Source of the DNA: Rhodococcus sp. KRD197
GTDB lineage: Bacteria; Actinomycetota; Actinomycetes; Mycobacteriales; Mycobacteriaceae
Assembly (NCBI RefSeq): GCF_017168235.1
Contig: NZ_JABFAO010000002.1
Span: forward strand, 310,001-374,000
Length of the DNA: 64,000 nt
Reading direction: 5' to 3'
Shown: positions 16,242 through 25,567 of the stretch, one piece after another
Layout of the letters: each line of letters begins with the position of its first letter
Position numbering within the stretch: the first letter of the stretch is position 1
The notes under the pieces: generated by a model
What the model saw: only the letters and a program-made list of their open reading frames with translations
Told to the model about the DNA's origin: nothing
Databases searched by the model: none
Program-made: the position numbers and the translations under genes

Positions 16242-16439
16242 CTACGACGCCCGGCTGAGCGCGATCTCGCCGATGCACTGGCAACCGCCGGTTACCTCGG
16301 AGCAGTCGAGCACGAGGTAGTGGCGGATGTACTCGTAATCGAGGCATTCCGGTTCGGTGCATTCGGGCGAGCCGGATGAGTGGATCACCAGCGTGCCGTG
16401 GCAGTGATCGACAGCTGCGGTGCAGTCTCTGCAAGACAT
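16242..16439 (-). CDS. Small cysteine-rich protein, possible zinc binder
   Basis: 65 residues containing eight cysteines and several histidines: MSCRDCTAAVDHCHGTL, SPECTEPECLDYEYIRHY, then LDCSEVTGGCQCIGE. The CxxC/CxH spacing suggests one or two structural zinc sites or a redox-active cluster. I recall similar short proteins as conserved hypotheticals in actinobacteria, but no function. It is convergent with the MerR gene and divergent from the aminotransferase gene. Confidence 0.6.
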   Translation of the reverse strand: MSCRDCTAAVDHCHGTLVIHSSGSPECTEPECLDYEYIRHYLVLDCSEVTGGCQCIGEIALSRAS

Positions 16440-16574
16440 GACGGGCGCTCCTTTCGCGTGTGTCCTTCCTTGATATCACCGCACTCCGACAGGTCCGGGA
16501 GATGAAGGGTGTGTTCGGATGCGCGCGCTGTTATTGGGTGTCGCGGCGCCGCCCTCTCCGATTAGCATCGCGGG

Positions 16575-17486
16575 ATGGCTACTCCTCACGACAAAGTGTT
16601 CTTCGGCGACCGCATCATCGATGCGCAGGACGCGACGCTGGGGGTAGCCACGTCCGCCGTCCTGTACGGCTTGAGTGTCTACACGGTCTTCCCGGTGCAG
16701 ACCACCGATGGCGCGAGAACTGCGTTCCGGCTACGCGACCACCACCAACGGCTACTGGAATCCTGCAAGATCATCGGCATCGACACCTTCGGTCCGGCGT
16801 GGCCGTTCGAGCGCTTCGTCGAGGTGGTTCGCGAGGTCGTCGCCGCGAACGATCCGCAGCACGAGGTGTACGTCCGTGCCACCGTGCACGTGGACGAGTC
16901 GATCCCCGGCACCCGAGTGCGCGGTTTGAGCACCACGGTGTCGATCTTCCTGTACGACGCCGTGCCGATCGTCCCGCAGGACGGCATGCGCCTCAAGACG
17001 AGTGTGTGGCGCCGGATCCCCGACAACGCGATTCCCTCGCGCGCGAAGGTGAACGGCGCGTACGTCAATTCGGTGCTCGCGAAACAGGACGCGATCGACA
17101 GCGGCTTCGACGACTGCATCTTCCTCGACATCAACGGCCACGTGTGCGAGCTCAGTGCGGCGAACATTTTCCTCGTCCGAGGTGGGACGTTGATCACCCC
17201 CGACGTCACCAGCGACATCCTCGACGGCATCAACCGTCGCACCATCTTGACCCTCGCCCGGGAAGAGGGCTTGGAGGTCCAGGAACGCACCGTCGACCTC
17301 ACCGAGCTGTACATCGCCGACGAGGTGTTCGTGTGCGGGACCTCAGCGGGTGTCGCGCCCGTGCACGAGATCGACGGCCGCGCGGTTGCCGAGCGCGCAA
17401 CCGGTCCTGTCACCTTGATGCTGCGTAAGCGACACCTCGCAGCTCTGACGGGCGACGAGGTGCACGGCTGGGTCACCACCCTCTGA
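16575..17486 (+). CDS. Class IV aminotransferase (branched-chain type, PLP)
   Basis: 303 residues. Fold-type IV hallmarks: the catalytic Lys in SRAKVNGAYVNSVLAKQDAI, the CELSAANIFLVRGGTLITP phosphate-binding block with Glu, and VFVCGTSAGVAPVHEIDGR. The enzyme moves an amino group between an amino acid and 2-oxoglutarate; family members include branched-chain and D-amino-acid aminotransferases and 4-amino-4-deoxychorismate lyase. The general length and motifs favour a branched-chain-like aminotransferase, but exact specificity cannot be read. Confidence 0.75.
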   Translation: MATPHDKVFFGDRIIDAQDATLGVATSAVLYGLSVYTVFPVQTTDGARTAFRLRDHHQRLLESCKIIGIDTFGPAWPFERFVEVVREVVAANDPQHEVYVRATVHVDESIPGTRVRGLSTTVSIFLYDAVPIVPQDGMRLKTSVWRRIPDNAIPSRAKVNGAYVNSVLAKQDAIDSGFDDCIFLDINGHVCELSAANIFLVRGGTLITPDVTSDILDGINRRTILTLAREEGLEVQERTVDLTELYIADEVFVCGTSAGVAPVHEIDGRAVAERATGPVTLMLRKRHLAALTGDEVHGWVTTL

Positions 17487-17509
17487 CACCCGTTCCGCCG
17501 ACCCCGTTC

Positions 17510-17571
17510 CGCCGAGATCGAGGTTATGCCGCGGTTCCGGCGCTTTTCAGTGCATGACCTCGATCTCGGCG
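17510..17571. terminator. Bidirectional hairpin between convergent aminotransferase and TetR genes
   Basis: A 20-nt arm (17510-17529, CGCCGAGATCGAGGTTATGC) pairs with 17552-17571 with one mismatch, leaving a 22-nt loop. It lies between two convergent stop codons and ends 1 bp before the TetR stop, so it probably ends transcription from both sides. No T-tract is evident. Confidence 0.6.
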
Positions 17572-17572
17572 A

Positions 17573-18133
17573 TCAGGGACGAGCAGCCGCATCGAGAAGC
17601 ACCGCTGCCGCGCGGCGTGCAGCGATCGCGGCCTCGGGGGATTCCGAGATCGCGGCGGTGGTCTGAGCCCCCTCAGCAAGCAGTGCGATCTGCAGGCCCA
17701 GCTCCGGTGAACAGCCTGCTTCGACGACCAAGTCTGTTACGTAGTCCACGAATTGCCGCTTGTGGGCGTGTGCGGCGTCGGCGACGGCGGGCATCGTGGC
17801 ACCGAGCTCGCCGAACGAGTTGATGAAGGCGCAGCCCCGGAAATTGTCCTCGCGAAACCACTGATCGAGAAAGTCGAAGATCGACAGGATCTTCTCGCGC
17901 GGGGTGTCGTGGTGGGCTGCTTCGGCCAGGATGCGCTCGTTCCACAGGGCAGTACGACCGGCCAGCACCTGCGCGACGATGTCGGCTTTGGACGGGAACA
18001 GTGCGTACATGCGCTTGAGCGGGATGCCGGCCGCGGTGCGGACGGCGTCCATCCCGACGGCTTGCACGCCGCGCGCGTAGAACAACTCGTCCGCGGCTTC
18101 GAGTACTGCCGTGCGCGCATCGTCCGTTTCCAT
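17573..18133 (-). CDS. TetR-family repressor
   Basis: 186 residues. N-terminal HTH (ARTAVLEAADELFYARGVQA, then AVRTAAGIPLKRMYALFPSK) and an all-helical ligand domain with one Cys-containing segment (EDNFRGCAFINSFGELG). Divergent from the haloperoxidase-like hydrolase gene; two dyads between them contain the shared element GAGAAC/GTTCTC, so it is the likely repressor of both. The inducer is unknown. Confidence 0.85.
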   Translation of the reverse strand: METDDARTAVLEAADELFYARGVQAVGMDAVRTAAGIPLKRMYALFPSKADIVAQVLAGRTALWNERILAEAAHHDTPREKILSIFDFLDQWFREDNFRGCAFINSFGELGATMPAVADAAHAHKRQFVDYVTDLVVEAGCSPELGLQIALLAEGAQTTAAISESPEAAIAARRAAAVLLDAAARP

Positions 18134-18159
18134 CGCTGCCCTCCTCTACCCCTTGCGCT

Positions 18160-19086
<927 letters not shown>

Positions 19087-19108
19087 CTTTTCGTGCGAGC
19101 ATGAATGC

Positions 19109-19816
19109 GTGGGTGACGCCGACCGACCGTCCGTGGTGACCTCGGAGTCCGTGCGGCTCGGGGTGCTGCTGGCGGTCGTGGGCGGGTTCCTCGACGCCTA
19201 CACGTTCATGACTCGCGACGGGGTGTTCGCCAACGCGCAGACCGCCAACGTGGTGTTGTTCGGGATCGATCTGGTGCAAGGGGACTGGCGGTCCGCGCTG
19301 GGATACGTGCCACCTCTGGTGGCGTTCACGTTGGGCGTGTTCACCGCGGAAGCTGTATCCAGACCGGCCGTCGCACGTATCGTGCGACGGCCGGTTCGCG
19401 CTGTCCTCGTCATCGAGATCATGGTGCTCGCGATCGTGGGATTCGTCCCAACTTCGGTCCCGAATCCTGTTGTCACCATTGCGATTTCCTTCGTGGCCGC
19501 GCTTCAGGTCACCACGTTCAGGGTGCTCGTCGACCAAGCGTTCAGTACCACCATGACGACGGGCAACTTACGCAGCCTCTCCCAGGCCGCCTTTCACCGA
19601 ATCGCCGACGGCGACAGAGCCGCTGGGGCCAGGGCGCTCAACTTCGGATTCGTCATCGCGGGCTTCCTGTGCGGAGCCATTCTGGGTTCGCAGATGGTCC
19701 GCGTCCTCGACACCGGTGCCGCATGGGTGGCGGCGGGCATGCTGGTAGTGGCGTTGGCACTGTTCATGTTCGACGAGTGGCGGGGCGTGCCGCGTGTGAG
19801 GCACCCGTCGCCGTAG
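19109..19816 (+). CDS. YoaK (DUF1275) family membrane protein
   Basis: 235 residues, six or seven membrane helices. DUF1275 motifs: VVGGFLDAYTFMTRDGVFAN followed by AQTANVVLFG near the start and TTMTTGNLRSLSQA in the middle. The function of this family is unproven; some members are called small-molecule or drug permeases. GTG start; 22 bp after the hydrolase gene, so it may be the second gene of that TetR-controlled unit. Confidence 0.8.
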   Translation: MGDADRPSVVTSESVRLGVLLAVVGGFLDAYTFMTRDGVFANAQTANVVLFGIDLVQGDWRSALGYVPPLVAFTLGVFTAEAVSRPAVARIVRRPVRAVLVIEIMVLAIVGFVPTSVPNPVVTIAISFVAALQVTTFRVLVDQAFSTTMTTGNLRSLSQAAFHRIADGDRAAGARALNFGFVIAGFLCGAILGSQMVRVLDTGAAWVAAGMLVVALALFMFDEWRGVPRVRHPSP

Positions 19817-19830
19817 CCTCCACCGCCGAG

Positions 19831-20313
19831 CTACTGGCCGACGACGACGACCCCGTCGGAATCGCTGTAGACGATTTCACCCGGGTTGAAGGTGATCCCG
19901 CCGAATTCGACGGGCACGTTCTTCTCGCCCGATCCGGTTTGGGTGCTCTTGCGGGGGTTGGAGCCGAGCGCTTTGACGCCGATCTCGAGGGTGCGCAGGA
20001 TCGCGGCATCGCGGATGGCGCCGTTGACGATCACCCCGGCCCATCCGTTGGTGACGCCTCGGCCGGCGATGATGTCGCCGACGAGGGCGGTGTGCACGCT
20101 AGCGTCCCCGTCGACGACGAGTACGCCGCCGTTGCCGGGCTCGCTGAGGGTCTGCTTGACCAGCAGATTGTCCTGGAAGCACTTGATGGTGGTGATGGGT
20201 CCGGCGAACTCCGGGTTCTTGCCGAATTGGACGAACTGTGTGTCGCAGCTACGAATCTCGGGCCCGATCTCGTCGGCCAGATCTGCGGTTGCCTTGAATT
20301 CGACGGAAGTCAT
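19831..20313 (-). CDS. rraA: RraA-like protein / 4-hydroxy-4-methyl-2-oxoglutarate aldolase family
   Basis: 160 residues from the ATG at 20313. Family hallmarks: [20 protein letters not shown] followed by [10 protein letters not shown], where the Arg-Asp pair binds the metal and oxalacetate-type ligand in the aldolases, and a start ([20 protein letters not shown]) typical of RraA. E. coli RraA inhibits RNase E, while relatives are HMG aldolase/oxaloacetate decarboxylase. Which role applies here cannot be decided. The old menG name for this family is a misannotation. Confidence 0.8.
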   Translation of the reverse strand: MTSVEFKATADLADEIGPEIRSCDTQFVQFGKNPEFAGPITTIKCFQDNLLVKQTLSEPGNGGVLVVDGDASVHTALVGDIIAGRGVTNGWAGVIVNGAIRDAAILRTLEIGVKALGSNPRKSTQTGSGEKNVPVEFGGITFNPGEIVYSDSDGVVVVGQ

Positions 20314-20323
20314 GGCCGAGAGC

Positions 20324-20704
20324 TTAGTCGAGTCGTCCGTGGCGTCTTTCGTAGTCCTCGCGCGTGCGGTCGACCCTGGCCTGCGCGTCCGCATTGAGAA
20401 GCGCCGGGTCCAGGCCGTGGACGAGCAGGCGGTGCCGACGGTAGACGTTCATCAGCGCGATGGTGAAGTACACCAGCGGAATGAACAGCAGCGCCATCAT
20501 CGCCAACCCGATCCACAGCGGACCCGGGATGAGGAGAAACAGCGCGAGCAACGGAACCACCGGCAGCGTGAATCGGATCAGATACCGGGCCTGCGCGCCG
20601 GTACCGACGAGATCGTCACGAACCCAGTCCTGCATGGAAGGCGGCAGCACACGTCCGAACTGGTAACCCAGGTACTGCCCGAAGTCGGGCTTGTGTGTGC
20701 TCAC
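20324..20704 (-). CDS. DUF5313-like membrane protein
   Basis: 126 residues from the GTG at 20704. Soluble start ([20 protein letters not shown]), two adjacent hydrophobic helices ([17 protein letters not shown] and [20 protein letters not shown]), then a basic tail ([20 protein letters not shown]). I recall this pattern as a conserved hypothetical of Mycobacteriales. No function is known. It is probably transcribed with the rraA gene, 10 bp downstream. Confidence 0.65.
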   Translation of the reverse strand: MSTHKPDFGQYLGYQFGRVLPPSMQDWVRDDLVGTGAQARYLIRFTLPVVPLLALFLLIPGPLWIGLAMMALLFIPLVYFTIALMNVYRRHRLLVHGLDPALLNADAQARVDRTREDYERRHGRLD

Positions 20705-20741
20705 AGTTGCAAACTCTACTCTTGTCGAACCAACCTCCTGA

Positions 20742-21494
20742 TCAGCTGTTGCGCGCGGCGTTGGCGACGATCGCGTCGCGAATGTACCGGGCAAGACCCG
20801 GGGCCCTGTCGTCGTAGTGCTTGGTGAAGCGCTCGTCGGCGATGTACATCTCGCCGAGGCAGACGTGCATCTCGTAGCCGCAGTCGTAGTGCCGTTCGAT
20901 GCTTGCTCGGTGCCGTTCGGCCAGTGCCGCGGCCTCCTCGGACTCCGCGGAAACCCCGGCCGTGAGCGCCTGGGCAAAATCCGCGTCCAAGGCGTCGGAT
21001 TCGGCCTTGACGCGCTTCCAGTCCTCCTTGGTGAACCGCGCCGTCCGCTCCTGCGACTGCTTCCACGCCTCGGTGTCGCCCCAGCGCTCCTCGGCCTCGC
21101 CTGCATACTCGTCGCCGAGCCAGTCGTCGCCGAACACCTCGCGCTGCTCGTCCGGGGTGAGTTGAATTCCCATTTTTTTCGCCTCCATCATCTTGTCCAC
21201 GGCCGCAGCCATTCGATGCAAGCGATCGATCCGCTCGTCGAGCAGATCGCGTTGGCGTTGTAGATGCGCCATCGCGTCGACGGTCGGATCGTCCAGGAGA
21301 GTGGCGATGTCGTCCAGCGCGAAACCGAGTTCGCGGTAGGTCAGCACTCGGTGCAGACGTTCGACGTCTGCCGCCGAGTAGCTGCGGTAGCCCTTGGGCG
21401 TGCGGTCCGACGGCACGACGAGACCGATGTCGTCGTAGTGGTGCAGAGTCCGCACGCTGATCCCGACGAGCCGGGCCACCTCGCCGACTTTCAT
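20742..21494 (-). CDS. TipA-like MerR regulator with TipAS antibiotic-recognition domain
   Basis: 250 residues from the ATG at 21494; a GTG at 21512 adds six residues and cannot be excluded, because the AGGAG lies only two bases before the ATG. HTH: MKVGEVARLVGISVRTLHHY then DDIGLVVPS and RSYSAADVERLHRVLTYREL. The C-terminal domain reads WKRVKAESDALDADFAQALT, then YDCGYEMHVCLGEMYIADER, the TipAS globin-like drug-binding fold with its Cys. TipA proteins activate their own promoter on binding thiopeptides or other ligands. Confidence 0.85.
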   Translation of the reverse strand: MKVGEVARLVGISVRTLHHYDDIGLVVPSDRTPKGYRSYSAADVERLHRVLTYRELGFALDDIATLLDDPTVDAMAHLQRQRDLLDERIDRLHRMAAAVDKMMEAKKMGIQLTPDEQREVFGDDWLGDEYAGEAEERWGDTEAWKQSQERTARFTKEDWKRVKAESDALDADFAQALTAGVSAESEEAAALAERHRASIERHYDCGYEMHVCLGEMYIADERFTKHYDDRAPGLARYIRDAIVANAARNS

Positions 21495-21521
21495 CTCTCC
21501 TGAATCGCTCACAGAAGACAA

Positions 21522-21553
21522 GGGTGGTACCTCCCGCGACGTCAGGGTCAAGT
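21522..21553 (-). promoter_or_regulatory. MerR-type promoter of the TipA-like gene
   Basis: On the reverse strand TTGACC is followed by a 19-bp spacer containing CCTGACGTCGCGGGAGG, an imperfect dyad, and then CACCCT/TACCAC as -10. It resembles the elongated-spacer promoters that TipA-like proteins untwist. The predicted transcript would start within about ten bases of the GTG at 21512. Confidence 0.55.
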
Positions 21554-21559
21554 CCTTTC

Positions 21560-22765
21560 TCAGCGAACCACTCTTTCGCAGCCACCGGTAGGTACGCCGG
21601 CGAGTCGCTCGTCGAGCCATGCGAACGCGCCAGGCCTGCCGTTGCCCTCTGCAGCTGCGTGGTCACCGGGAACCAGTTCCAGATGCACCGAGGCTCCCAT
21701 GGCGCACCACTGATCCTGGACAGCCTCGGCTCCCGCCTTGGGGATGATGAAGTCCTGTAGGCCCTGGTAGATGTAGATCGGCGCCTCGGGCTGCATCTGG
21801 CCCATCCGGGTCTCCTCGACGATGGCGCGTGTCAGCGGTTCATCGAACACGTCGGGGGAGGTGGAGAAGTTCCGCTGGTCGAGCAGCAGGAGGCCGCTGT
21901 AGGACAGCACGTCCACGCACTGATCCTTCTGCAGGAGCGCGATGCGTCGCCCGGTGTCGTTGGTCGAGTCGAGCAGCTCGGGGTATTCGCGTGCGAGCCC
22001 CGTCGTGGCGGCAGCGAACAAGCCGGAGCCGATGCCTCCGTTGAGGGAGCGCTGCAGGATGTTGTAGTCGGTGGGTGGCCCGCCGAACGCGACGCCGACG
22101 ATGTTCAGTTCCGGTGCGTACCCGGGTGCCAGCTGAGCCGCCCAACCCGAGGCGATGGCGCCGCCGGAGTAACCGGTGATGCCGATGGGTGCGTCGGGGG
22201 ATACGCCGGCGGTCCGACTCGCGCGAAGTCCGTCGAGGACGGTGTGCCCCGACACGATCCCGGCCGAGTAGGCCTGACGCGGCCCCTGGTAGTCGGTGAC
22301 GACGACGGCATATCCGCGGCCCAGCAGGTCGCCGACCCGGTCGATCTCCTTGTTGGTGCCGCGGGGGAGCGTGTACGACGGCGCGCATGCGTTGCCGAGC
22401 GAATCGGTCGCCTCGTTGTATGCGACGACCGGTCGAGGTCCGCCGCCCGTCCACGGAGCATCGGGAACGATGACGGTCGTCGCCGCAGCAATCGGGTTGT
22501 ACTTCGAGTCGGTCGACCGGAACAGCAATTGAGTCGACGTCGTACCCGGTAGCACCGCAACGCTTCTGGAGTTCAGAACCGCACCGGGACTGCGTGTTTC
22601 GAACCCGGCAGGCGGGTCGAACCACGAATCGCCGAGAGGAGTGGGCAGATAGGCTGCCGGATCTCGAGGTGGTGCGAGGAGATCGCCCACTGGGTCTGCC
22701 CGTGCTGCCGGCGCGAGCGCGAACAGCATCGCTGCTGCCCCCGCGAGAACGAAAGTTCTACGCAT
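21560..22765 (-). CDS. Secreted lipase (LIP/secretory lipase family)
   Basis: 401 residues from the ATG at 22765. Signal peptide MRRTFVLAGAAAMLFALAPA ending ARA. The catalytic centre is visible as IGITGYSGGAIASGWAAQL (nucleophile Ser in GYSGG), with Asp in YQGLQDFIIP and His in VPGDHAAAEG. Cysteines at ACAPS, QCVD, QWCAMG and GGCE could form two disulfides outside the cell. It would hydrolyse acylglycerols or other lipid esters. GGTGGG lies 8 bases before the start. Confidence 0.85.
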   Translation of the reverse strand: MRRTFVLAGAAAMLFALAPAARADPVGDLLAPPRDPAAYLPTPLGDSWFDPPAGFETRSPGAVLNSRSVAVLPGTTSTQLLFRSTDSKYNPIAAATTVIVPDAPWTGGGPRPVVAYNEATDSLGNACAPSYTLPRGTNKEIDRVGDLLGRGYAVVVTDYQGPRQAYSAGIVSGHTVLDGLRASRTAGVSPDAPIGITGYSGGAIASGWAAQLAPGYAPELNIVGVAFGGPPTDYNILQRSLNGGIGSGLFAAATTGLAREYPELLDSTNDTGRRIALLQKDQCVDVLSYSGLLLLDQRNFSTSPDVFDEPLTRAIVEETRMGQMQPEAPIYIYQGLQDFIIPKAGAEAVQDQWCAMGASVHLELVPGDHAAAEGNGRPGAFAWLDERLAGVPTGGCERVVR

Positions 22766-22890
22766 CGTGTGTTTCCCACCCTGCATCGTCTTCGAGAGCG
22801 CCCCGACGCCTAGGAAAGACCGTCCGCCATGGTGCCACAGATCGCGCCCGGGGCGGCGGGTTCACTCCCTGGCCATAGTCATCTGAGTGA

Positions 22891-23709
22891 ATGACAGTCA
22901 TGACGACACCCGTGCCCTTCGACGAGGACTTCCTCGGGCCGACGACGCCGATGCCGAGCCGCCCAGGTCTGATCGAGTTGCCCTACATGCACTTCACCGT
23001 CTCGATGGACCCGAATCGGCGTCTCGCAGCAGTCACCGCAGTGAACATCGACGGCAGCCGATTGCGTGCTGTTGCCCGTGGCGACAACTGGCGACTCGAT
23101 GACCGTCTGCCGGCCGATCAGCAGGCGGGGCCGGAGTTGTATTCCAACAACGATCTCGATCGCGGCCATTTGGTCCGACGCCGCGATCCGGTCTGGGGGC
23201 CGCAAGAGGTAGCCGAACGGGCGAACTCCGACACCTTCCACTACACGGTGTGCGCACCGCAGACCTCGACGCTGAACCAGTCGATGACGCTGTGGCTCGG
23301 GCTCGAGGACTACGTTCTCGAACACGCACGGCAGTACGGGCAACTGCTGTCGGTGTTCACGGGCTGCATCTTCGCAGGCGAGGACCCGATCTACCGCGAC
23401 GTCGCCATCCCGCGGCAGTTCTACAAGATCGCTGCGTGGGCACAGGGCGAGGAACTGGCCGCCACCGGCTACGTGCTGGACCAGACGCCCTCGCTCGATC
23501 CGATAGTGGAACCGTCGATCTCGGTGACGGACGTTCCGCCGCTCGGGCCCTACCGCACATTCCAGGTGCCGATCGAGGACATCGCGTCGGCAACCGCTCT
23601 CGAGCTCGCCGAACTGGTCGCGGCCGACCGCTACGCACCCATTGCGTCGGCGGCCGGGGCCGAGGATCGTTGGACCGAGCTTGCCGAGTTCGACGCGATC
23701 GTCCTCTGA
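22891..23709 (+). CDS. DNA/RNA non-specific endonuclease (NUC family)
   Basis: 272 residues. The beta-beta-alpha-metal site is clear: NNDLDRGHLVRRRDPVWG holds the DRGH motif with the general-base His, and ERANSDTFHYTVCAPQTSTL then NQSMTLWLGLEDY supplies the metal-binding Asn. Such enzymes cut both DNA and RNA without sequence preference. No signal peptide is visible, so it is cytoplasmic or exported by another route. No inhibitor gene is evident beside it. Confidence 0.85.
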   Translation: MTVMTTPVPFDEDFLGPTTPMPSRPGLIELPYMHFTVSMDPNRRLAAVTAVNIDGSRLRAVARGDNWRLDDRLPADQQAGPELYSNNDLDRGHLVRRRDPVWGPQEVAERANSDTFHYTVCAPQTSTLNQSMTLWLGLEDYVLEHARQYGQLLSVFTGCIFAGEDPIYRDVAIPRQFYKIAAWAQGEELAATGYVLDQTPSLDPIVEPSISVTDVPPLGPYRTFQVPIEDIASATALELAELVAADRYAPIASAAGAEDRWTELAEFDAIVL

Positions 23710-23786
23710 CCGCGGACTGTGATGCGGCCCACCGACGGGGTAGGTTGTGTGTAACTCCAAGAACTACTCACCAGTAGGGGTACGAA

Positions 23787-25340
23787 ATGCCAGCTCCGAG
23801 CGCTGCGACCTTCTCGCGGCTCGCCGATCTCATCGCCATTCCTGACGCCGCAGCCCGGCCGACGAAGTCCATCACGGAGGTGTTCACCGGCAAGGAGCTC
23901 GCAACCATCCCCGTCGGCACTGCCGAGGACGCCGAAGCGGCCATCGCCCGCGCACGCGTCGCACAGAAGGCGTGGGCCAAGCGTCCCGTCGCCGAGCGTG
24001 CCGAGATCTTCCACCGGTACCGCGACCTCGTCCTCGCGCACCGCGACGAGCTGATGGATATGGCCCAGGCCGAGACCGGCAAGTCCCGCGCCGCTGCCCT
24101 CGAGGAAGTACTCGACATCGCGATGACCTCGCGTCACTACGCACGCACCGCCGCGAAGCTACTCGCGCCGAAGCGAGTGACAGGCATGCTGCCGGTGTTG
24201 ACCAAGACCCGCGTTCGCTACCAGCCCAAGGGCATCGTCGGGATCATCTCGCCGTGGAACTACCCGATGACTCTCGCGGTTTCCGACGCCATTCCGGCCC
24301 TGCTCGCGGGCAACGGCGCAGTGCTCAAGCCCGATTCCCAGACGCCCTACTGCGCTCTTGCCGTCGTCGAACTGCTCTACAAGGCGGGACTGCCGCGTGA
24401 CCTCTTCCCGGTGGTGCCCGGGCCCGGGTCCGTAGTGGGAACGGCAATCGTCGAGAACACCGAGTACGTCATGTTCACCGGTTCCACCAAGACCGGCCAG
24501 CTGCTCGCCGAGCAGGCCGGGCGCCGTCTCATCGGATTCTCCGCCGAACTCGGTGGCAAGAACGCAATGATCGTCGCCCAGGGCGCCAACCTGCGGGAAG
24601 TGTCCGACGCGGCCGTTCGTGCCTGCTTCTCCAACTCGGGCCAGCTCTGCATCTCCATCGAACGCATCTACGTCGAGAAGTCCATCGCCGAGGAGTTCAC
24701 CGCCAAGTTCGGCCAGCGGGTGCGCAACATGACTCTCGGCGCCGACTACGAGTTCGGCATCGAAATGGGCAGCCTCATCTCCGAGGACCAGATCAAGACG
24801 GTCTCGGCGCATGTCGACGACGCCAAGGTCAAGGGCGCGAAGGTCATCGCCGGAGGCAACGCCCGACCCGACGTCGGGCCTCTGTTCTACGAACCGACCG
24901 TGCTGACGAACGTCAGCGACGATATGGAATGCGCGGCCACCGAGACGTTCGGCCCGCTCGTATCCATCTACCCGGTGGCCGATGTCGAGGAAGCGATCGA
25001 GAAGGCCAACGACACCGAATACGGCCTCAATGCCAGCGTGTGGGCGAAGACCAAGGCGGAGGGCGAGAGCATCGCTGCCCGCCTGCGCTCGGGAACAGTC
25101 AACGTGGACGAGGGCTACGCCCCCGCATGGGGAACCACCGGCGCTCCGATGGGCGGCATGGGTGTCTCCGGCATGGGGCGCCGTCACGGACCCGACGGGC
25201 TGCTCAAGTACACCGAATCGCAGACCATTGCGACCACGCGCCTGCTCAATCTCGGCGGACCGCGCGGACTGCCGCCGAAACTGTGGGCGAAGATCATGCC
25301 CCCGTTCGTCAAGGCGCTGAAGTACCTGCCGGGTCGGTAG
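23787..25340 (+). CDS. gabD2: NAD(P)-dependent succinate-semialdehyde dehydrogenase (GabD2-like)
   Basis: 517 residues, aldehyde dehydrogenase superfamily. Cofactor block GIVGIISPWNYPMTLAVSD (catalytic Asn in WNYP), FTGSTKTG, the general base Glu in FSAELGGKNAMI, and the nucleophile Cys in SNSGQLCISIERIY. The overall sequence, including the C-terminal TESQTIATTRLL and the extended tail LPPKLWAKIMPPFVKALKYL, recalls mycobacterial GabD2, which oxidises succinic semialdehyde to succinate with NADP. AGGGG precedes the ATG. Confidence 0.8.
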   Translation: MPAPSAATFSRLADLIAIPDAAARPTKSITEVFTGKELATIPVGTAEDAEAAIARARVAQKAWAKRPVAERAEIFHRYRDLVLAHRDELMDMAQAETGKSRAAALEEVLDIAMTSRHYARTAAKLLAPKRVTGMLPVLTKTRVRYQPKGIVGIISPWNYPMTLAVSDAIPALLAGNGAVLKPDSQTPYCALAVVELLYKAGLPRDLFPVVPGPGSVVGTAIVENTEYVMFTGSTKTGQLLAEQAGRRLIGFSAELGGKNAMIVAQGANLREVSDAAVRACFSNSGQLCISIERIYVEKSIAEEFTAKFGQRVRNMTLGADYEFGIEMGSLISEDQIKTVSAHVDDAKVKGAKVIAGGNARPDVGPLFYEPTVLTNVSDDMECAATETFGPLVSIYPVADVEEAIEKANDTEYGLNASVWAKTKAEGESIAARLRSGTVNVDEGYAPAWGTTGAPMGGMGVSGMGRRHGPDGLLKYTESQTIATTRLLNLGGPRGLPPKLWAKIMPPFVKALKYLPGR

Positions 25341-25357
25341 GCGCGCTAGCTTTCGGG

Positions 25358-25502
25358 GTGACCGAATGTCACCCTCGCTATCGCCCTGGTGACCGAATGT
25401 CACCCTCGCACACTCAGAGTGACCGGATGTGACATTCGGTGCGGCCCAGGTGACCGAATGTGACATTCGGTGCGGCCCAGGTGACCGAAGGTGACATTCG
25501 CT
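25358..25502. repeat. Five-unit intergenic repeat array with internal dyads
   Basis: Five units begin GTGACCG(A/G)A(T/G)GT at 25358, 25389, 25419, 25450 and 25481, spaced about 31 bp. Units 3-5 continue as GACATTCG, making ACCGAATGT-G-ACATTCGGT near-palindromes, and share GCGGCCCAG spacers; units 1-2 instead continue CACCCTCGC. No cas genes are near and the unit is too short for a CRISPR. REP-like element or regulator cluster. Confidence 0.7.
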
Positions 25503-25518
25503 CCGGGCAACACCCCCG

Positions 25519-25552
25519 AAAGGCCCGCACACCACGTGGTGTGCGGGCCTTT
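25519..25552. terminator. Strong perfect palindrome, bidirectional terminator
   Basis: AGGCCCGCACACCAC pairs perfectly with GTGGTGTGCGGGCCT (25521-25550), flanked by AA and TTTT. A 15-bp GC-rich stem with T/A tracts on both sides, between convergent gabD2 and the MFS gene, is a textbook factor-independent terminator. Confidence 0.8.
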
Positions 25553-25567
25553 TCGCGGGTTTCTTCA

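Noticed and set aside
25358..25502. CRISPR array
   Set aside because: Units are about 20 bp, spacers are partly identical, and there are no cas genes.
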